Source of the DNA: Firmicutes bacterium TM09-10
GTDB lineage: Bacteria > Bacillota > Clostridia > Lachnospirales > Lachnospiraceae
DNA length: 64,000 nucleotides
NCBI GenBank assembly: GCA_003481005.1
Contig: QUKC01000002.1
Location: 186,001-250,000, forward strand
Reading direction: 5' to 3'
Part shown: piece by piece, positions 52,989 through 63,396 of the stretch
Layout: every line of letters begins with the position of its first letter
Numbering within the stretch: the first letter of the stretch is position 1
Notes under the pieces: model-generated
Databases searched by the model: none
Seen by the model: only the letters and a program-made list of their open reading frames with translations
What the model was told of the DNA's origin: nothing
Translations under genes and position numbers: made by a program

Positions 52989-53684
52989 TTACTCCTTTAC
53001 AATCACAGTTGTGAAATATCCATAAGCCTCGTTTTCCAAAAGACCGTCCTTAACGACTTCTCCCGGCAGACCGCAGTTTTTTATGCTGAAAACCTCCCGC
53101 ACGCCGGGTTTTGTCTCCAGCACCCTGTGGATTTCATCCATACATTTCCCGGCTTTCATCAGTACATAGTTGCCCTCCGGCTGCATCTGCTTTTCCAGAT
53201 TTCCATAGGAAGCCGGAACAATATGGAGCGGCAGATCGCGCTGCGTCAGCCCCGTATTCGCTGCAGCCGCCGCCGCACAGAAGCTCGTCACGCCCGGTAT
53301 CATGACTGTCTGATAGCCGTCTGCCTGAATTTCTTCTGCCAGATACTGCCATGTCGCATAGACGGATACATCTCCCAGTACTGGCATCGCCACATTTTTC
53401 CCGGCTTCTAAAAGTGCTTCGATCTGTCGGATACTGTTTTCATGTTCTTTTTTTTCTGCTTCCCTTTTCCCGGACATGGAAAAAGGAAGCGACAAAATCT
53501 CTTTGTCGTCCAGTCCGACCGCCTGCTTTGCAATTTCCAGCGCGGTTTCCTGTTTTCCCATCACTCGTGCCGCTACGATGCTGTCTGCTTTCTTCAAAAT
53601 GCGTACCGCCTTGACCGTCATCAGCTCCGGATCTCCCGGCCCCGTGCTCACTCCGTAAAAAATCCCCTTTATGTTTCCTGACAC
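52989..53684 (-). CDS. cbiL: Cobalt-precorrin-2 C20-methyltransferase
   Basis: Enzyme of 231 residues with FYGVSTGPGDPELMTVKAVR, the S-adenosylmethionine site around VAMPVLGDVSVYATWQYLAE and GVTSFCAAAAAANTGL. It starts the committed branch of corrin synthesis by methylating C20 of cobalt-precorrin-2. Translation begins at GTG 53684 with AGGAG eight bases upstream, within the last codons of cbiD (16-base overlap). Confidence 0.96.
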   Translation of the reverse strand: MSGNIKGIFYGVSTGPGDPELMTVKAVRILKKADSIVAARVMGKQETALEIAKQAVGLDDKEILSLPFSMSGKREAEKKEHENSIRQIEALLEAGKNVAMPVLGDVSVYATWQYLAEEIQADGYQTVMIPGVTSFCAAAAAANTGLTQRDLPLHIVPASYGNLEKQMQPEGNYVLMKAGKCMDEIHRVLETKPGVREVFSIKNCGLPGEVVKDGLLENEAYGYFTTVIVKE

Positions 53685-54781
53685 TGAATTTCTCCTAACA
53701 CTCCAAACCGGTTGCTGAACACCAGAACCGTAACTTCCACCGTACCGCCCAGCCGGTGCGCTGCATGCTGTCCGATCTTTTTCATCAGACTCTGCATGAC
53801 CGCTTCTTTTTTACCTTCCTCATCCAGAATTTCCAGACAGGCGTCCGTCGTCGCAGCCTCCATCAGTCTGCCGATCGCATCCCGGCTTACGCCCGCCAGT
53901 GCGGCATGGGCGGCGAACAGCTCACACCGGCAGTCTGCAACCCTGGAATGCGTATTCATAATACCACCCGCCAGCTTGACAAGCTTGCCGATGTGCCCCA
54001 CCAATATGACCTTTGAAAATCCGCTGCTGACTGCAAAATCGAAGGCTTCCCCGATATAATTGGAACACTGTACCGGCGTCATGGAGGCAAATTCCGGTCG
54101 ATCCTTTAAAAATTCCATTCCGTAATTGCCCGGTGTCAGTAAAAGTGCCTCTTCCCCCAATGCCCTTCGCTGACGTATTTCCAGACCGATGGTATCCACA
54201 AGCGCCTGCACGCTTTTCGGCTCAACAATTCCGGTCGTTCCGAGAATCGATATTCCGCCCTGGATGCCAAGCTGCGGATTGAAGGTCTTTTTGGCAAGCG
54301 CTTCCCCGGACGGCACAAATACCGTCAGCAAAAGTCCGCCCTCATAGCCTGCGTCCAGGCACTCTGCCTCCGCCTCCTGTAAAATCATCCGCCGCGGGAC
54401 AGAATTGATCGCCGCTGCGCCAACCGGCTGTTCCAGCCCTGGCTTTGTCACCCTGCCGACACCGATGCCTCCGTCGATAACGATCTTGGTTCCCGCCGTT
54501 TTTTTTGCTTTGACACAGATCAGGGACTGCGCGGTGACATCGATATCGTCTCCTGCGTCCTTGCGCACGCCACAGCTGACCCAGCCGTCGCCGCTTTGAA
54601 TTTCTTCCACCGCCGTCGTGACCAAAAGCCCCTTCGGCGTCAGGACGGAAATTTCTTCTGTTTTTTGTCCGCCAAGCAGCATCCGGACGGCAGCCTTTCC
54701 CGCCAGCGCCGCACACGTTCCTGTGGTGTAGCCGCAGCGCAGCTTCTGCTGTCCCTGCTGAATATAATGTTCAAACTCCAT
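53669..54781 (-). CDS. cbiD: Cobalt-precorrin-5B C1-methyltransferase
   Basis: Protein of 370 residues; LRCGYTTGTCAALAGKAAVR, GAAAINSVPRRMI, GTTGIVEPKSVQALVDTIGL and FSKVILVGHIGKLVKLAGGIMN identify CbiD, which methylates C1. It is the first gene of the operon. The ATG at 54781 fits the family and has AGGATCG upstream; the start codon lies within a 19-codon upstream ORF. The open frame up to 54898 has no family support. No B12 riboswitch is seen ahead of it. Confidence 0.95.
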   Translation of the reverse strand: MEFEHYIQQGQQKLRCGYTTGTCAALAGKAAVRMLLGGQKTEEISVLTPKGLLVTTAVEEIQSGDGWVSCGVRKDAGDDIDVTAQSLICVKAKKTAGTKIVIDGGIGVGRVTKPGLEQPVGAAAINSVPRRMILQEAEAECLDAGYEGGLLLTVFVPSGEALAKKTFNPQLGIQGGISILGTTGIVEPKSVQALVDTIGLEIRQRRALGEEALLLTPGNYGMEFLKDRPEFASMTPVQCSNYIGEAFDFAVSSGFSKVILVGHIGKLVKLAGGIMNTHSRVADCRCELFAAHAALAGVSRDAIGRLMEAATTDACLEILDEEGKKEAVMQSLMKKIGQHAAHRLGGTVEVTVLVFSNRFGVLGEIQCQET

Positions 54782-54830
54782 TTTCGATCCTATCTGCTGC
54801 CTCTGTTTTTGCCAGCGCCCTTTCCACCAT
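54771..54830 (-). CDS. 19-codon upstream ORF overlapping the cbiD start
   Basis: ATG at 54830 with AGGAGG seven bases upstream opens a peptide MVERALAKTEAADRIENGV whose TGA lies seven bases inside cbiD. Its ribosome site is better than that of cbiD, so ribosomes finishing the peptide may be what start cbiD. Whether the peptide matters or only its translation is unknown. Confidence 0.5.
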   Translation of the reverse strand: MVERALAKTEAADRIENGV

Positions 54831-54875
54831 AGATGCCTCCTGCACAGAGGAATTTCTGCTTTCACGCTGTAACCT

Positions 54876-54904
54876 ATCATACAAAAAAATACACGCAAAG
54901 TAAA
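54876..54904 (-). promoter_or_regulatory. Promoter of the cobalamin operon
   Basis: TTTACT (54899-54904) and TATGAT (54876-54881) on the minus strand, spacer 17 bases. The leader to cbiD is only about 90 bases, too short for a cobalamin riboswitch. Confidence 0.7.
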
Positions 54905-54912
54905 CGTTATTT

Positions 54913-55590
54913 TTATCCAACTACCTGCCCTGCCGCAATCAAAAAGACACCGCCGTAATAAAACAGCAGCAACACCGCGCCCTGCAGACGGCTTTCGTAG
55001 CCGCTTAGCAGCCGCCAGATCAGAATATTGTCTGAAATGAAAAATCCAACCGCGCCAAAAGCCGTGAGCATGCTGCCGAAATCTCTCTGCTGCACACAGT
55101 AGGTAATCGCGCCCGCCGTCATCCCACTCAGAACCAGCCCATAGGCCACAACAGCCAAAATCTCCCTGCCGCTTTTTCCGACGATCTGTTTTCGGTGTAT
55201 CAGGTACATCCCCGCCAGCAGAATAACAAAGCTGACCACTGTAGCGATGCTAACATGCGCTTCGGAAAAATACGCCGCCAGATAGCAGATATGCCCCAGT
55301 GCAAACACACACGCGCCGAAATTAAAAATCTGTTCCAGCAAGACGTCCGCGACCGCACAGCAAAGCGTCGCTGCCAGCACAAAGCGTGCTGCCAGGTTGT
55401 TCTGCTGCCATACCGCTGCGCCTGCGACGAGGGCTGCAATCAGCGTCGTCCCGCCTTTTAACATCAGGGTTTGTGTTGTTTTATGTTCTCTCTGCCTCTC
55501 ATAAAGGCTGCCGCTCATAAGCATCAGAGCCGCCGCTGCTCCTAAAAACAGCGCCGGCTCCTCCTGCAGCCATATCCGGAAAGCTTCCAT
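54913..55590 (-). CDS. YhhN family integral membrane protein (lysoplasmalogenase-like)
   Basis: Protein of 225 residues with seven or eight hydrophobic segments and the family features AALMLMSGSLYERQR and CAVADVLLEQI, where the aspartate corresponds to a conserved catalytic-like residue of YhhN/TMEM86 proteins. In animals the family cleaves the vinyl-ether bond of lysoplasmalogens; many gut Clostridia make plasmalogens, so this is plausible. GGAGG precedes the ATG at 55590, 14 bases downstream of glgD, implying one transcript. Confidence 0.8.
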   Translation of the reverse strand: MEAFRIWLQEEPALFLGAAAALMLMSGSLYERQREHKTTQTLMLKGGTTLIAALVAGAAVWQQNNLAARFVLAATLCCAVADVLLEQIFNFGACVFALGHICYLAAYFSEAHVSIATVVSFVILLAGMYLIHRKQIVGKSGREILAVVAYGLVLSGMTAGAITYCVQQRDFGSMLTAFGAVGFFISDNILIWRLLSGYESRLQGAVLLLFYYGGVFLIAAGQVVG

Positions 55591-55603
55591 AGGAATCCTC
55601 CAT

Positions 55604-56749
55604 TTATACACTGCGATACTTTGCTACATATACAGGGAAGCTGTCTGCTCCCTTGATTTCCTTTCCTGCTGAAATCGTTACGTTTTTGTCCGTAATGACA
55701 TATTCTACATTAGCGCCCTCGCCAACGATTGTATCCTGCATCAGGACGCAGTTTTTCACCTTAGCACCTTTCGCAATTCTGACGCCACGGAACAGAATAC
55801 TGTTCTCCACTTCGCCTTCGATGATGCAACCGTCTGCGGACATGATGTTCTTCGCTTTGGAGCCCTGAATGTAACGGGTCGGGTTGTCGTCACGAATCTT
55901 GGTGTAGATCGGGTTGCCGCCAAACAGACCGTCCAGATTTTCATCCTTTAACAGCTTCATATTCTCATCGAAATAGCTCTTGATATCACTGATGCGCGCC
56001 AGATAGCCATTAAATTCAAAGCCTCTGACATTCAGACGCTCCAGGTTCGGTGCCAGCAGATCACGGTCAAAATAAACCATGCCCTTACTATAGGCTTCGC
56101 TGATCATATGTACCAGAAATTCCCTTTCAATGATGTAAATGTTCATGGAAAGGTTCTGAACTCCCTCGTCCTCCGGATTGATCCGCAGCTGACGGATTCT
56201 GCCGTCATCGTCCAGTTCAAACGTGTAGTACAGATCCTTTGTAATATCAAACGGTTTTTTCATTCCGACGGGAATTTCCTGCTTCTTATATGCGATCGTC
56301 ACATCCGCACCGCTTTCGATATGCTGCTCCAGCATCGCTGTAAAATCGAAGTTTACCGCAAGGTTAGCGTCAGACATCACGACATATTTTTCTCTCGCAT
56401 CCTTTAACATATCCAGAATGCTCGCCAATGCTTCGATTCTTCCGTTGTATACTTTCACGGTATTGGAAGCAAACGGAGGCACGATATTGAGTCCGCCGTA
56501 TTTACGGGTTAAATCCCATTCTCTGCCGGAGCCGAGATGATCCATCAGAGAGTGATAATTTTTACGGACGATCAGAGAAACATTGTCGATTCCGCAGTTC
56601 ACCATGCTTGATAAAATAAAGTCTACCATACGGTAACGGCCTGCAAAGGGAATGGAAGCCATCAGACGCTCCGTGACAAGCTCCGGAACCAGACCATCAT
56701 AGCTGTTGGGGAAAATAATTCCCAGCGCGTTCGCATTGGAGTTTACCAT
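55604..56749 (-). CDS. glgD: Glucose-1-phosphate adenylyltransferase subunit GlgD
   Basis: Protein of 381 residues with a nucleotidyltransferase domain and a left-handed beta-helix (about 290-380, [20 protein letters not shown]). The nucleotide-binding loop GGxGxRL of GlgC is replaced by [14 protein letters not shown], so the subunit is non-catalytic or weak and works as the regulatory partner of GlgC, as known for the Firmicute GlgC/GlgD pair. Its start lies seven bases inside glgC. Acts in glycogen synthesis in the cytoplasm. Confidence 0.95.
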   Translation of the reverse strand: MVNSNANALGIIFPNSYDGLVPELVTERLMASIPFAGRYRMVDFILSSMVNCGIDNVSLIVRKNYHSLMDHLGSGREWDLTRKYGGLNIVPPFASNTVKVYNGRIEALASILDMLKDAREKYVVMSDANLAVNFDFTAMLEQHIESGADVTIAYKKQEIPVGMKKPFDITKDLYYTFELDDDGRIRQLRINPEDEGVQNLSMNIYIIEREFLVHMISEAYSKGMVYFDRDLLAPNLERLNVRGFEFNGYLARISDIKSYFDENMKLLKDENLDGLFGGNPIYTKIRDDNPTRYIQGSKAKNIMSADGCIIEGEVENSILFRGVRIAKGAKVKNCVLMQDTIVGEGANVEYVITDKNVTISAGKEIKGADSFPVYVAKYRSV

Positions 56750-57951
56750 TGTTCTTCACCATCCTTTACATTTTGATCGATCATCGCTGCAGGGCCGACC
56801 TTTGCGCCGTCTCCGATATAAACACCGGAACCGATGGTTGCAACGCTGCCTGCGCCGTCTTTCGGCATCTCACCTACAACCGCGTTTTCGCCGATCACGA
56901 CATTTTCTGCAACAATACAGTGTTTGACGGATGCGCCCTTTTTGATGACGGTGCCTCCCATTACAACTGCATCTTCGATCTCAACGCCCTCTTCTACCGA
57001 TACGCCGGAGAACAGGATCGAATGCTTGACATGTCCTGCGATCCTGCATCCGTCCGTCACCATGGAATTTTCCACAACGCCGGTATCCAAAATTCTGTGA
57101 CCGGTTTTCCCACTGTTTCGACTGTAGATTTTCCAGTCATCCTCAAATAAGTTAATGCCGCTGTGCTCCGGATCGAGGACCTCCATGTTTGCTTCCCAGA
57201 GAGAGCTGATGGTTCCGACGTCTTTCCAGTAGCCGCTGAAATGATAAGCGTACATATCTCTGCCGTCACGCAGCAGGCTCGGAATGACGTTTTTGCCGAA
57301 ATCGTTTTCAGATTCCGGATCCGCCTCATCCTCGATCAGATATTTCTTTAAAACATCCCAGTTGAAAATGTAGATTCCCATCGACGCAAGATTTGACTTA
57401 GGTTCCTTGGGTTTTTCCTGGAATGCGGTGATCTTGTCGTTTTCGTCCGTTACCATCAAACCGAAACGAGATGCCTCTTCCCACGGCACTTCCATAACAG
57501 CAACGGAGAATTCTGCGCCCTTTTCTTTATGGAAGCGTAAAAAATCGCTGTAGTCCTGTTTGCAAATCTGGTCGCCGGACAGGATGATGACGTATTTGGG
57601 ATTATAGCGCTCGATAAACGGGATGTTCTGATAGATTGCGTTCGCTGTTCCCTTATACCAGTCGGATCCGGATGCCTTCTGATAAGGCGGCAGAACATGC
57701 ACGCCTCCAATTAAGCGGTCCAAATCCCAGGGCTGTCCGTTTCCAATATATTCGTTCAGCACCATAGGCTGATACTGTGTCAGAATGCCTACTGTATCAA
57801 TCCCGGAATTGACACAATTGGAAAGCGGGAAATCGATAATCCGGTACTTTCCACCAAACGGAACGGCAGGCTTTGCAAGTCTCTGGGTCAATGCATACAG
57901 ACGCGATCCCTGTCCGCCTGCAAGCAGCATTGCAATCATTTCTTTTGCCAT
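56743..57951 (-). CDS. glgC: Glucose-1-phosphate adenylyltransferase
   Basis: Catalytic subunit of 402 residues making ADP-glucose from ATP and glucose-1-phosphate. It has [21 protein letters not shown], the substrate lysine region [29 protein letters not shown] and [16 protein letters not shown], then the beta-helix ([20 protein letters not shown]). GGGGGA precedes the ATG. It is the first gene of glgC-glgD-yhhN; the rest of the glycogen genes are not in the window. Confidence 0.97.
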   Translation of the reverse strand: MAKEMIAMLLAGGQGSRLYALTQRLAKPAVPFGGKYRIIDFPLSNCVNSGIDTVGILTQYQPMVLNEYIGNGQPWDLDRLIGGVHVLPPYQKASGSDWYKGTANAIYQNIPFIERYNPKYVIILSGDQICKQDYSDFLRFHKEKGAEFSVAVMEVPWEEASRFGLMVTDENDKITAFQEKPKEPKSNLASMGIYIFNWDVLKKYLIEDEADPESENDFGKNVIPSLLRDGRDMYAYHFSGYWKDVGTISSLWEANMEVLDPEHSGINLFEDDWKIYSRNSGKTGHRILDTGVVENSMVTDGCRIAGHVKHSILFSGVSVEEGVEIEDAVVMGGTVIKKGASVKHCIVAENVVIGENAVVGEMPKDGAGSVATIGSGVYIGDGAKVGPAAMIDQNVKDGEEQW

Positions 57952-58092
57952 GAAGTCTTCCCCCTGTATTTATTCTTGTAATATATTCAATATTACCATA
58001 AGAGACCACTTTTTCCCAGTCTATTTTTGTACTTTTGCAAAATTTTATTCTTTCCTCACAGATCTTTTTCGTCCTGTTTTCTTTTTTTTCAA

Positions 58093-58121
58093 TTGAATAC
58101 CGTACAAATCCATGCTATACT
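58093..58121 (+). promoter_or_regulatory. Promoter of the DtxR-type regulator
   Basis: TTGAAT (58093-58098) and TATACT (58116-58121), spacer 17 bases, about 50 bases before the gene start. Confidence 0.75.
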
Positions 58122-58170
58122 ATTATAAATGCTGTTGCAGGCGCACAGCATCAGAAAGGAATGTGATCCC

Positions 58171-58548
58171 ATGGCAGTAAATGAATCCGCGGAAAACTAT
58201 CTGGAAACGATCCTTGTCCTGAGCAAGACCCATCCAGTTGTCCGCTCTGTAGATATCGCAGAAGAACTCGGCTTCAAAAAATCCAGCGTCAGTGTCGCTA
58301 TGAAGAACCTACGCGAAAAGAACCATATTACCGTAACCAAAGAAGGGTTTATCTATCTGACCGATACCGGCCGCCAGATTGCTGAAATGATTTATGAACG
58401 TCATGAACTGATTTCCGGCTGGCTGATTCAGCTCGGCGTCGATCCCGAGACAGCCGTCAGTGATGCCTGCCGCATGGAGCATGTCATCAGCCCGGAAAGC
58501 TTCGCCGCAATCAAAAAACACGTTCTGGAAAACCGCGATAAACAATAA
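58171..58548 (+). CDS. Metal-dependent regulator, DtxR/MntR family
   Basis: Protein of 125 residues with an N-terminal winged helix (NYLETILVLSKTHPVVRSVD, KSSVSVAMKNLREKNHITVT) and a C-terminal metal-binding dimer domain (RHELISGWLIQLGVDPETAV, DACRMEHVISPESFAAIKKH). The ligand residues of the family (His, Glu, Cys, His) can be matched in these segments. It lacks the SH3-like third domain, as in MntR. The ATG at 58171 has AAAGGAA nine bases upstream. Probably represses iron or manganese uptake; the flavodoxin next door fits iron control. Confidence 0.9.
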   Translation: MAVNESAENYLETILVLSKTHPVVRSVDIAEELGFKKSSVSVAMKNLREKNHITVTKEGFIYLTDTGRQIAEMIYERHELISGWLIQLGVDPETAVSDACRMEHVISPESFAAIKKHVLENRDKQ

Positions 58549-58599
58549 TCTTTTTCCAAAGTGCATATTCTGTTGTTCGAAGCAGCGAACATCCATCGA

Positions 58600-58635
58600 A
58601 AAAGGACAGCTATCCTTCATGGTAACTGTCCTTTT
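58600..58635. terminator. Bidirectional terminator between regulator and flavodoxin genes
   Basis: AAAAGGACAG and CTGTCCTTTT form a ten-pair stem with a 16-base loop; a T run follows in both directions. The flanking genes converge on it. Confidence 0.9.
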
Positions 58636-58694
58636 ACTGTGTCAAAAATTATATCAAACAGGAAATTATGGAGAATCTTTTTGTTTTAAAGTTC

Positions 58695-59129
58695 TCAGGC
58701 GTTTGCTGCCAGCGCCTTGCCGAGATTTTTGCACTCCTCGATCATTGCATCGTCCGGTGTCTCCTGGCAGATTAAGCCCTCGCCGTTTACTACGGTTGCG
58801 CCTTCACCGGTCACGCGTTCTGCCCACTCGCGCATCCACTGCCCGTCGCCCCAGCCGTAGGAACCAAACAGTGCGATGGTCTTACCGGAGATGGAGCCGT
58901 CAATGCTCTCCATGAAAGGCTCGAACTCGCCCTCTTCCAGAACTTCTGCGCCCATTGCGGGGCAGCCCAATGCAAATGCTTTTTCTGCGGTTAAATCTGC
59001 AACGTTTACGTCTGAAACATAAACAACCTCTGCCTCTTTTCCTGCTTCTGTGATGCCGGCTGCAACAGCCTCTGCCATCGCCTGTGTGTTGCCGGACTGG
59101 GACCAGTATACTACGGATACCTTGCTCAT
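58695..59129 (-). CDS. Flavodoxin
   Basis: Protein of 144 residues starting MSKVSVVYWSQSGNTQAMAE; the phosphate-binding loop of FMN (WSQSGNTQ), the aromatic loops (GSYGWGDGQWM) and the general length fit short-chain flavodoxins. It carries electrons in place of ferredoxin, often when iron is short. The ATG at 59129 has AGGAG eight bases upstream; the frame extends to 59186 into the preceding gene. It follows the DUF3793 gene by 20 bases. Confidence 0.95.
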   Translation of the reverse strand: MSKVSVVYWSQSGNTQAMAEAVAAGITEAGKEAEVVYVSDVNVADLTAEKAFALGCPAMGAEVLEEGEFEPFMESIDGSISGKTIALFGSYGWGDGQWMREWAERVTGEGATVVNGEGLICQETPDDAMIEECKNLGKALAANA

Positions 59130-59148
59130 TTTCCTACTCCTCTCGTAT

Positions 59149-59769
59149 TCAGACAGCCAGCTTTTTCTCCCGACTGTCGACTTCAAAAACTTCTTTTAAT
59201 TTTAAAATATTCTGTCTTTCATACGCCATAGAAAGGGCTAGATCCATCGCTCTGTCGTATTCTGAAAACAATGCGATCTTTTCCTCCGGCTTCTCGTAGA
59301 CCTTCCAATAGCCTGTGTAAAGACACTTTTTATATCCGATCCCCATAAAGCCCCGGACGTCCTCTGCCGGATATCCCAGCAGCAGTCCCAGTTCATGAGG
59401 AAAAGGCATTTCACCGTTTCCGTGCCCGCCGATCCGCTGTTCCAGTTTTCTGAAAATCCGGTGCAGCTCCACGCTGTCGTAGCCGATCTCTTTTAAAAGG
59501 GCTTCGACCTGTAGCGTTTTTACCCATTGCTCCAGTTCTTCTCTGCGGTACAGCAACAGAGTAATCTTATCTCTGCAACGGTACAGCTTTCTGGCACACA
59601 TTTCGGAATTGCGCAGCAGAAAACACAGTTCCTTCCAGTATCTTTCCTCGATGATCAGAAGATTGGAAACCTTGATTCCCGCCAGCACCGGTGCGCACTG
59701 AAGCGCCATCTGTACGAACAGATTCCGCTTATCCATTTTCAGAAACAGCCAAAATGCCTGTTGACTCAT
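59149..59769 (-). CDS. DUF3793 family protein
   Basis: Protein of 206 residues. Features typical of DUF3793 are HELGLLLGYPAEDVRGFMGI and CLYTGYWKVYEKPEEKIALF, with an N-terminal helical region containing two cysteines (LQCAPVLAG, CFLLRNSEMC). These proteins occur beside flavodoxins and iron genes in Clostridia and are thought to take part in iron homeostasis; the mechanism is unknown. GAGAGG precedes the ATG. It starts 26 bases after the enolase gene ends and shares its direction. Confidence 0.85.
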   Translation of the reverse strand: MSQQAFWLFLKMDKRNLFVQMALQCAPVLAGIKVSNLLIIEERYWKELCFLLRNSEMCARKLYRCRDKITLLLYRREELEQWVKTLQVEALLKEIGYDSVELHRIFRKLEQRIGGHGNGEMPFPHELGLLLGYPAEDVRGFMGIGYKKCLYTGYWKVYEKPEEKIALFSEYDRAMDLALSMAYERQNILKLKEVFEVDSREKKLAV

Positions 59770-59795
59770 CGTAGTACCTCTCTGATGTCAGCTTT

Positions 59796-61100
<1,305 letters not shown>

Positions 61101-61119
61101 TTATGGTTTCCCAAAAGGG

Positions 61120-61154
61120 CCACCCGCCGTGTGTCAGCAGCGCACAGCGGATGG
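61120..61154 (-). promoter_or_regulatory. Hairpin in the enolase leader
   Basis: In minus-strand RNA CCAUCCGCUGUG pairs with CACACGGCGGGUGG through ten Watson-Crick and two G-U pairs, about 35 bases before the start codon. No T run follows, so it is not a simple terminator; it may stabilise this abundant mRNA or affect translation. The remainder of the 350-base gap to carD holds the promoter, repeat B copy 2 and the carD terminator. Confidence 0.55.
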
Positions 61155-61203
61155 AGATAACCATGATTTATTCCTTTTTAGTTAGTCTTTTCTAACTACG
61201 TTT

Positions 61204-61232
61204 AGTCTACCAGAACTCCTTTTGAAAATCAA
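61204..61232 (-). promoter_or_regulatory. Enolase promoter
   Basis: TTGATT (61227-61232) and TAGACT (61204-61209) on the minus strand, spacer 17 bases. The -35 box lies five bases from the end of repeat B copy 2. Confidence 0.7.
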
Positions 61233-61236
61233 GTGC

Positions 61237-61278
61237 TTTTTTATCGTATAGAAACGAAGTTTCCTATACGATAAAAAA
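61237..61278. repeat. Repeat family B, copy 2
   Basis: The 30-base core differs from copy 1 at one base and is again flanked by runs of T and A. On the minus strand its T run directly follows the carD terminator stem, and its other end abuts the enolase promoter. Confidence 0.8.
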
Positions 61279-61310
61279 AGACGATAGCGGTTCTTCCAAC
61301 CGAAATCGTC
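61273..61310 (-). terminator. Terminator of carD
   Basis: GACGAT/ATCGTC enclosing GGTT/AACC, followed on the minus strand by seven T that are also the edge of repeat B copy 2. Confidence 0.75.
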
Positions 61311-61435
61311 CTCTTTTGATCCGTAAGCACAGCTTACTTTCCTGTCCATATCAGTATTTCCACTGGCTGCAGCTGTTATACACTGTCCATCCGTAATTTC
61401 TGTTACGTTCCTGCAGCCGCATCTTCTTACATATT

Positions 61436-61963
61436 TCAAAGTGCCTGCAGCGCTCCGCTTAATTCTCCCATCCGTGCCGCCATATATTCTTTGAAGGCGC
61501 TGCGCGGTATCTCCATGGCAATCGACAGCTCTGCATAAAGATTGTCCTCCGCGGCTTTCAAATAGCGGCTGTCCATCGCGGGCATCCTGCGCCCCTCCAG
61601 CACCCGCTCCCTGCCGTAATCCGTAATTGTGCGGATCATACAGAGCATTCCTCTTGCATCGCTGTGATTGATAATCCTGCGGTAAGTCTCCTCTCGCCGT
61701 CTTTCATCCTTCTCCCAGCACAGTCTGCACTCCGGCAGCTGTCCCAAAAGCTCCTCTGCTTCTTCCTTTGTCAGCACCGCGCGCATCGCATTTTTTTCCT
61801 CCTGTCCGACGGGAGAAAAAATCCTGCTGCCGGCGTTGACCATGGACTGCATCTCATAATACAGACGGTCTTTGGGAATTCCCTCCAGGTTCAGCGTAGT
61901 AATGTTCTTAACTTCACAGACGCCCTTGCATCCGTAAGTAACCAGATCTCCTTTCTCAAACAT
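61436..61963 (-). CDS. CarD-family transcription regulator
   Basis: Protein of 175 residues. The N-terminal RNA-polymerase-interaction fold is seen in MFEKGDLVTYGCKGVCEVKN and RLYYEMQSMVNAGSRIFSPV; the C-terminal helical DNA-contacting domain ends in ERVLEGRRMPAMDSRYLKAA. CarD/CdnL proteins bind RNA polymerase beta and tune open-complex stability, often at rRNA promoters. The ATG at 61963 has GAGGG upstream and opens the domain; the frame reaches 61975. A single gene followed by a terminator. Confidence 0.9.
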   Translation of the reverse strand: MFEKGDLVTYGCKGVCEVKNITTLNLEGIPKDRLYYEMQSMVNAGSRIFSPVGQEEKNAMRAVLTKEEAEELLGQLPECRLCWEKDERRREETYRRIINHSDARGMLCMIRTITDYGRERVLEGRRMPAMDSRYLKAAEDNLYAELSIAMEIPRSAFKEYMAARMGELSGALQAL

Positions 61964-62109
61964 AGATACCCTCAACTTTCTTTAAAAAACGACAGCTGCC
62001 ATGGTTTCAGCCGCCCAAAACACTACACCTTTATTATACCCCCGATTTTTTTAAAAGGAAAATCAAAATCTGACAAAAAATGATTTTCGTCTGTTTTTAC
62101 CATGAAAAG

Positions 62110-62136
62110 CGGGCAGATTTTTGTCGAATCTGCCCG
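62110..62136 (-). terminator. Terminator of the cysteine desulfurase operon
   Basis: CGGGCAGATT and AATCTGCCCG form a perfect ten-pair stem with a seven-base loop, followed on the minus strand by CTTTTC, 12 bases after the desulfurase stop. Confidence 0.85.
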
Positions 62137-62147
62137 TTCGAAAATCT

Positions 62148-63365
62148 TTATGCCATGCTTCGCAGGCGCGCAACCGCGTCCGGGATGACCTCCATCAGGA
62201 ATTCTGCGTCCGCCTGTGTGTTCGTCTCGTCCAGGCTGATGCGGATCGTGCCTTTTGCAAGCTCCGGCGATATGCCCATCGCTGTCAGCACATGGCTCGG
62301 CTCCAGTGCGCCCGCCGAACACGCCGCGCCCGCCGAAACGGAGACGCCCTTCATGTCAAGGTACAGAAGAAGAGCTTCTGCCTCGATGCCGTCGAAGCTG
62401 ATATTTAAGTTGCCGCACAGCCGGTCGGCACGGGAGACAGCAGTACCTGCATGTCGTGCCGCAGCATCGGTGCCCGCTGCTGCACCTTCACCGCCCTCCA
62501 TGACCCCACAGCCGTTTAAATGGCTCCCTTCGATGGAAAGCAGGCGCTCTGCGACCTGTCTGCGCAGCTCCAGCACGAAGGTATCTTTTTTGTCGCGGTT
62601 TATCAGGCTCTCCTCCAGAGCCGCCGCCATGCCCACGATGCCGGGAACATTTTCGGTTCCGGCGCGCTTGCCTTTTTCCTGCGCGCCGCCCTCCAACAGG
62701 CTCTCGGTCCGGAACCCGTTTTTCACATACAAGAATCCGCAGCCTTTCGGACCGTGGAATTTATGTGCCGAGACAGACAGAAAATCCGCCTGCAGCTTTG
62801 TCAGGTCGATTTCCACATGCCCTGCTGCCTGCACTGCATCCGTATGAAACCACACGCCGTGCATCCTGCAGATCTCCGCAAGCTCTTCTACCGGCTGAAT
62901 CGTGCCGACTTCATTGTTGGCATACATCACGCTCACCAGCGCTGTATCCGGGCAGATCGCAGCTTCCAGCGTTTCGGGCAAAACCACCCCTTCTGATGTT
63001 ACCGGCAGATACGTCACCCGAAACCCCTGCCGTTCCAGCGACTTCGCCGGGTTTAACACCGCATGGTGCTCGATTGCCGATACGATAATATGCTTTTTGC
63101 CGATCCGTGCCCCGGCTGCTGCCGCCATCTGCAGCGCCCAGTTATCTGCCTCCGTACCGCCGGAGGTAAAATAAATTTCCTTCGCCTTCGCATGCAGCAG
63201 ATGCGCGATTTTCTCCCGCGCTGTCTCGACTGCGTCCCGCGCTGTCCGCCCCTCTTCATACAGGGCGGACGGGTTGCCGAAGTTTTCTGTCATCCAGGGC
63301 AGCATCGCCTCCAGGGCTGTTTTACTCAGGCTGGTGGTTGCAGCCTGATCCGCATATACGCGCAT
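62148..63365 (-). CDS. Cysteine desulfurase (NifS/IscS-like)
   Basis: PLP enzyme of 405 residues that takes sulfur from cysteine for iron-sulfur clusters or tRNA thiolation. It opens VYADQAATTSLSKTALEAML; TSGGTEADNWALQ, the PLP histidine in VSAIEHHAVLNP, the lysine in SVSAHKFHGPKGCGFLY and the active cysteine in SAGAACSAGALEPSHVL are present. A glycine/alanine-rich insertion of about 25 residues (GGEGAAAGTDAAARHAG) sits before the cysteine loop and makes the protein longer than usual. The start at 63365 has AAGG upstream. It follows an Rrf2 regulator gene, its likely controller. Confidence 0.95.
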   Translation of the reverse strand: MRVYADQAATTSLSKTALEAMLPWMTENFGNPSALYEEGRTARDAVETAREKIAHLLHAKAKEIYFTSGGTEADNWALQMAAAAGARIGKKHIIVSAIEHHAVLNPAKSLERQGFRVTYLPVTSEGVVLPETLEAAICPDTALVSVMYANNEVGTIQPVEELAEICRMHGVWFHTDAVQAAGHVEIDLTKLQADFLSVSAHKFHGPKGCGFLYVKNGFRTESLLEGGAQEKGKRAGTENVPGIVGMAAALEESLINRDKKDTFVLELRRQVAERLLSIEGSHLNGCGVMEGGEGAAAGTDAAARHAGTAVSRADRLCGNLNISFDGIEAEALLLYLDMKGVSVSAGAACSAGALEPSHVLTAMGISPELAKGTIRISLDETNTQADAEFLMEVIPDAVARLRSMA

Positions 63366-63396
63366 GTCCGTCATCCTTTCCATTTCCGGCGCAGTG

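Noticed and set aside
54782..54912. Cobalamin riboswitch ahead of cbiD
   Set aside because: The leader is too short and lacks a B12 box; none was seen elsewhere in the operon by eye, though a covariance search would be decisive.
61182..61439. 85-codon minus-strand frame between eno and carD
   Set aside because: Covers the carD terminator, repeat B and the enolase promoter; no ribosome site or family.
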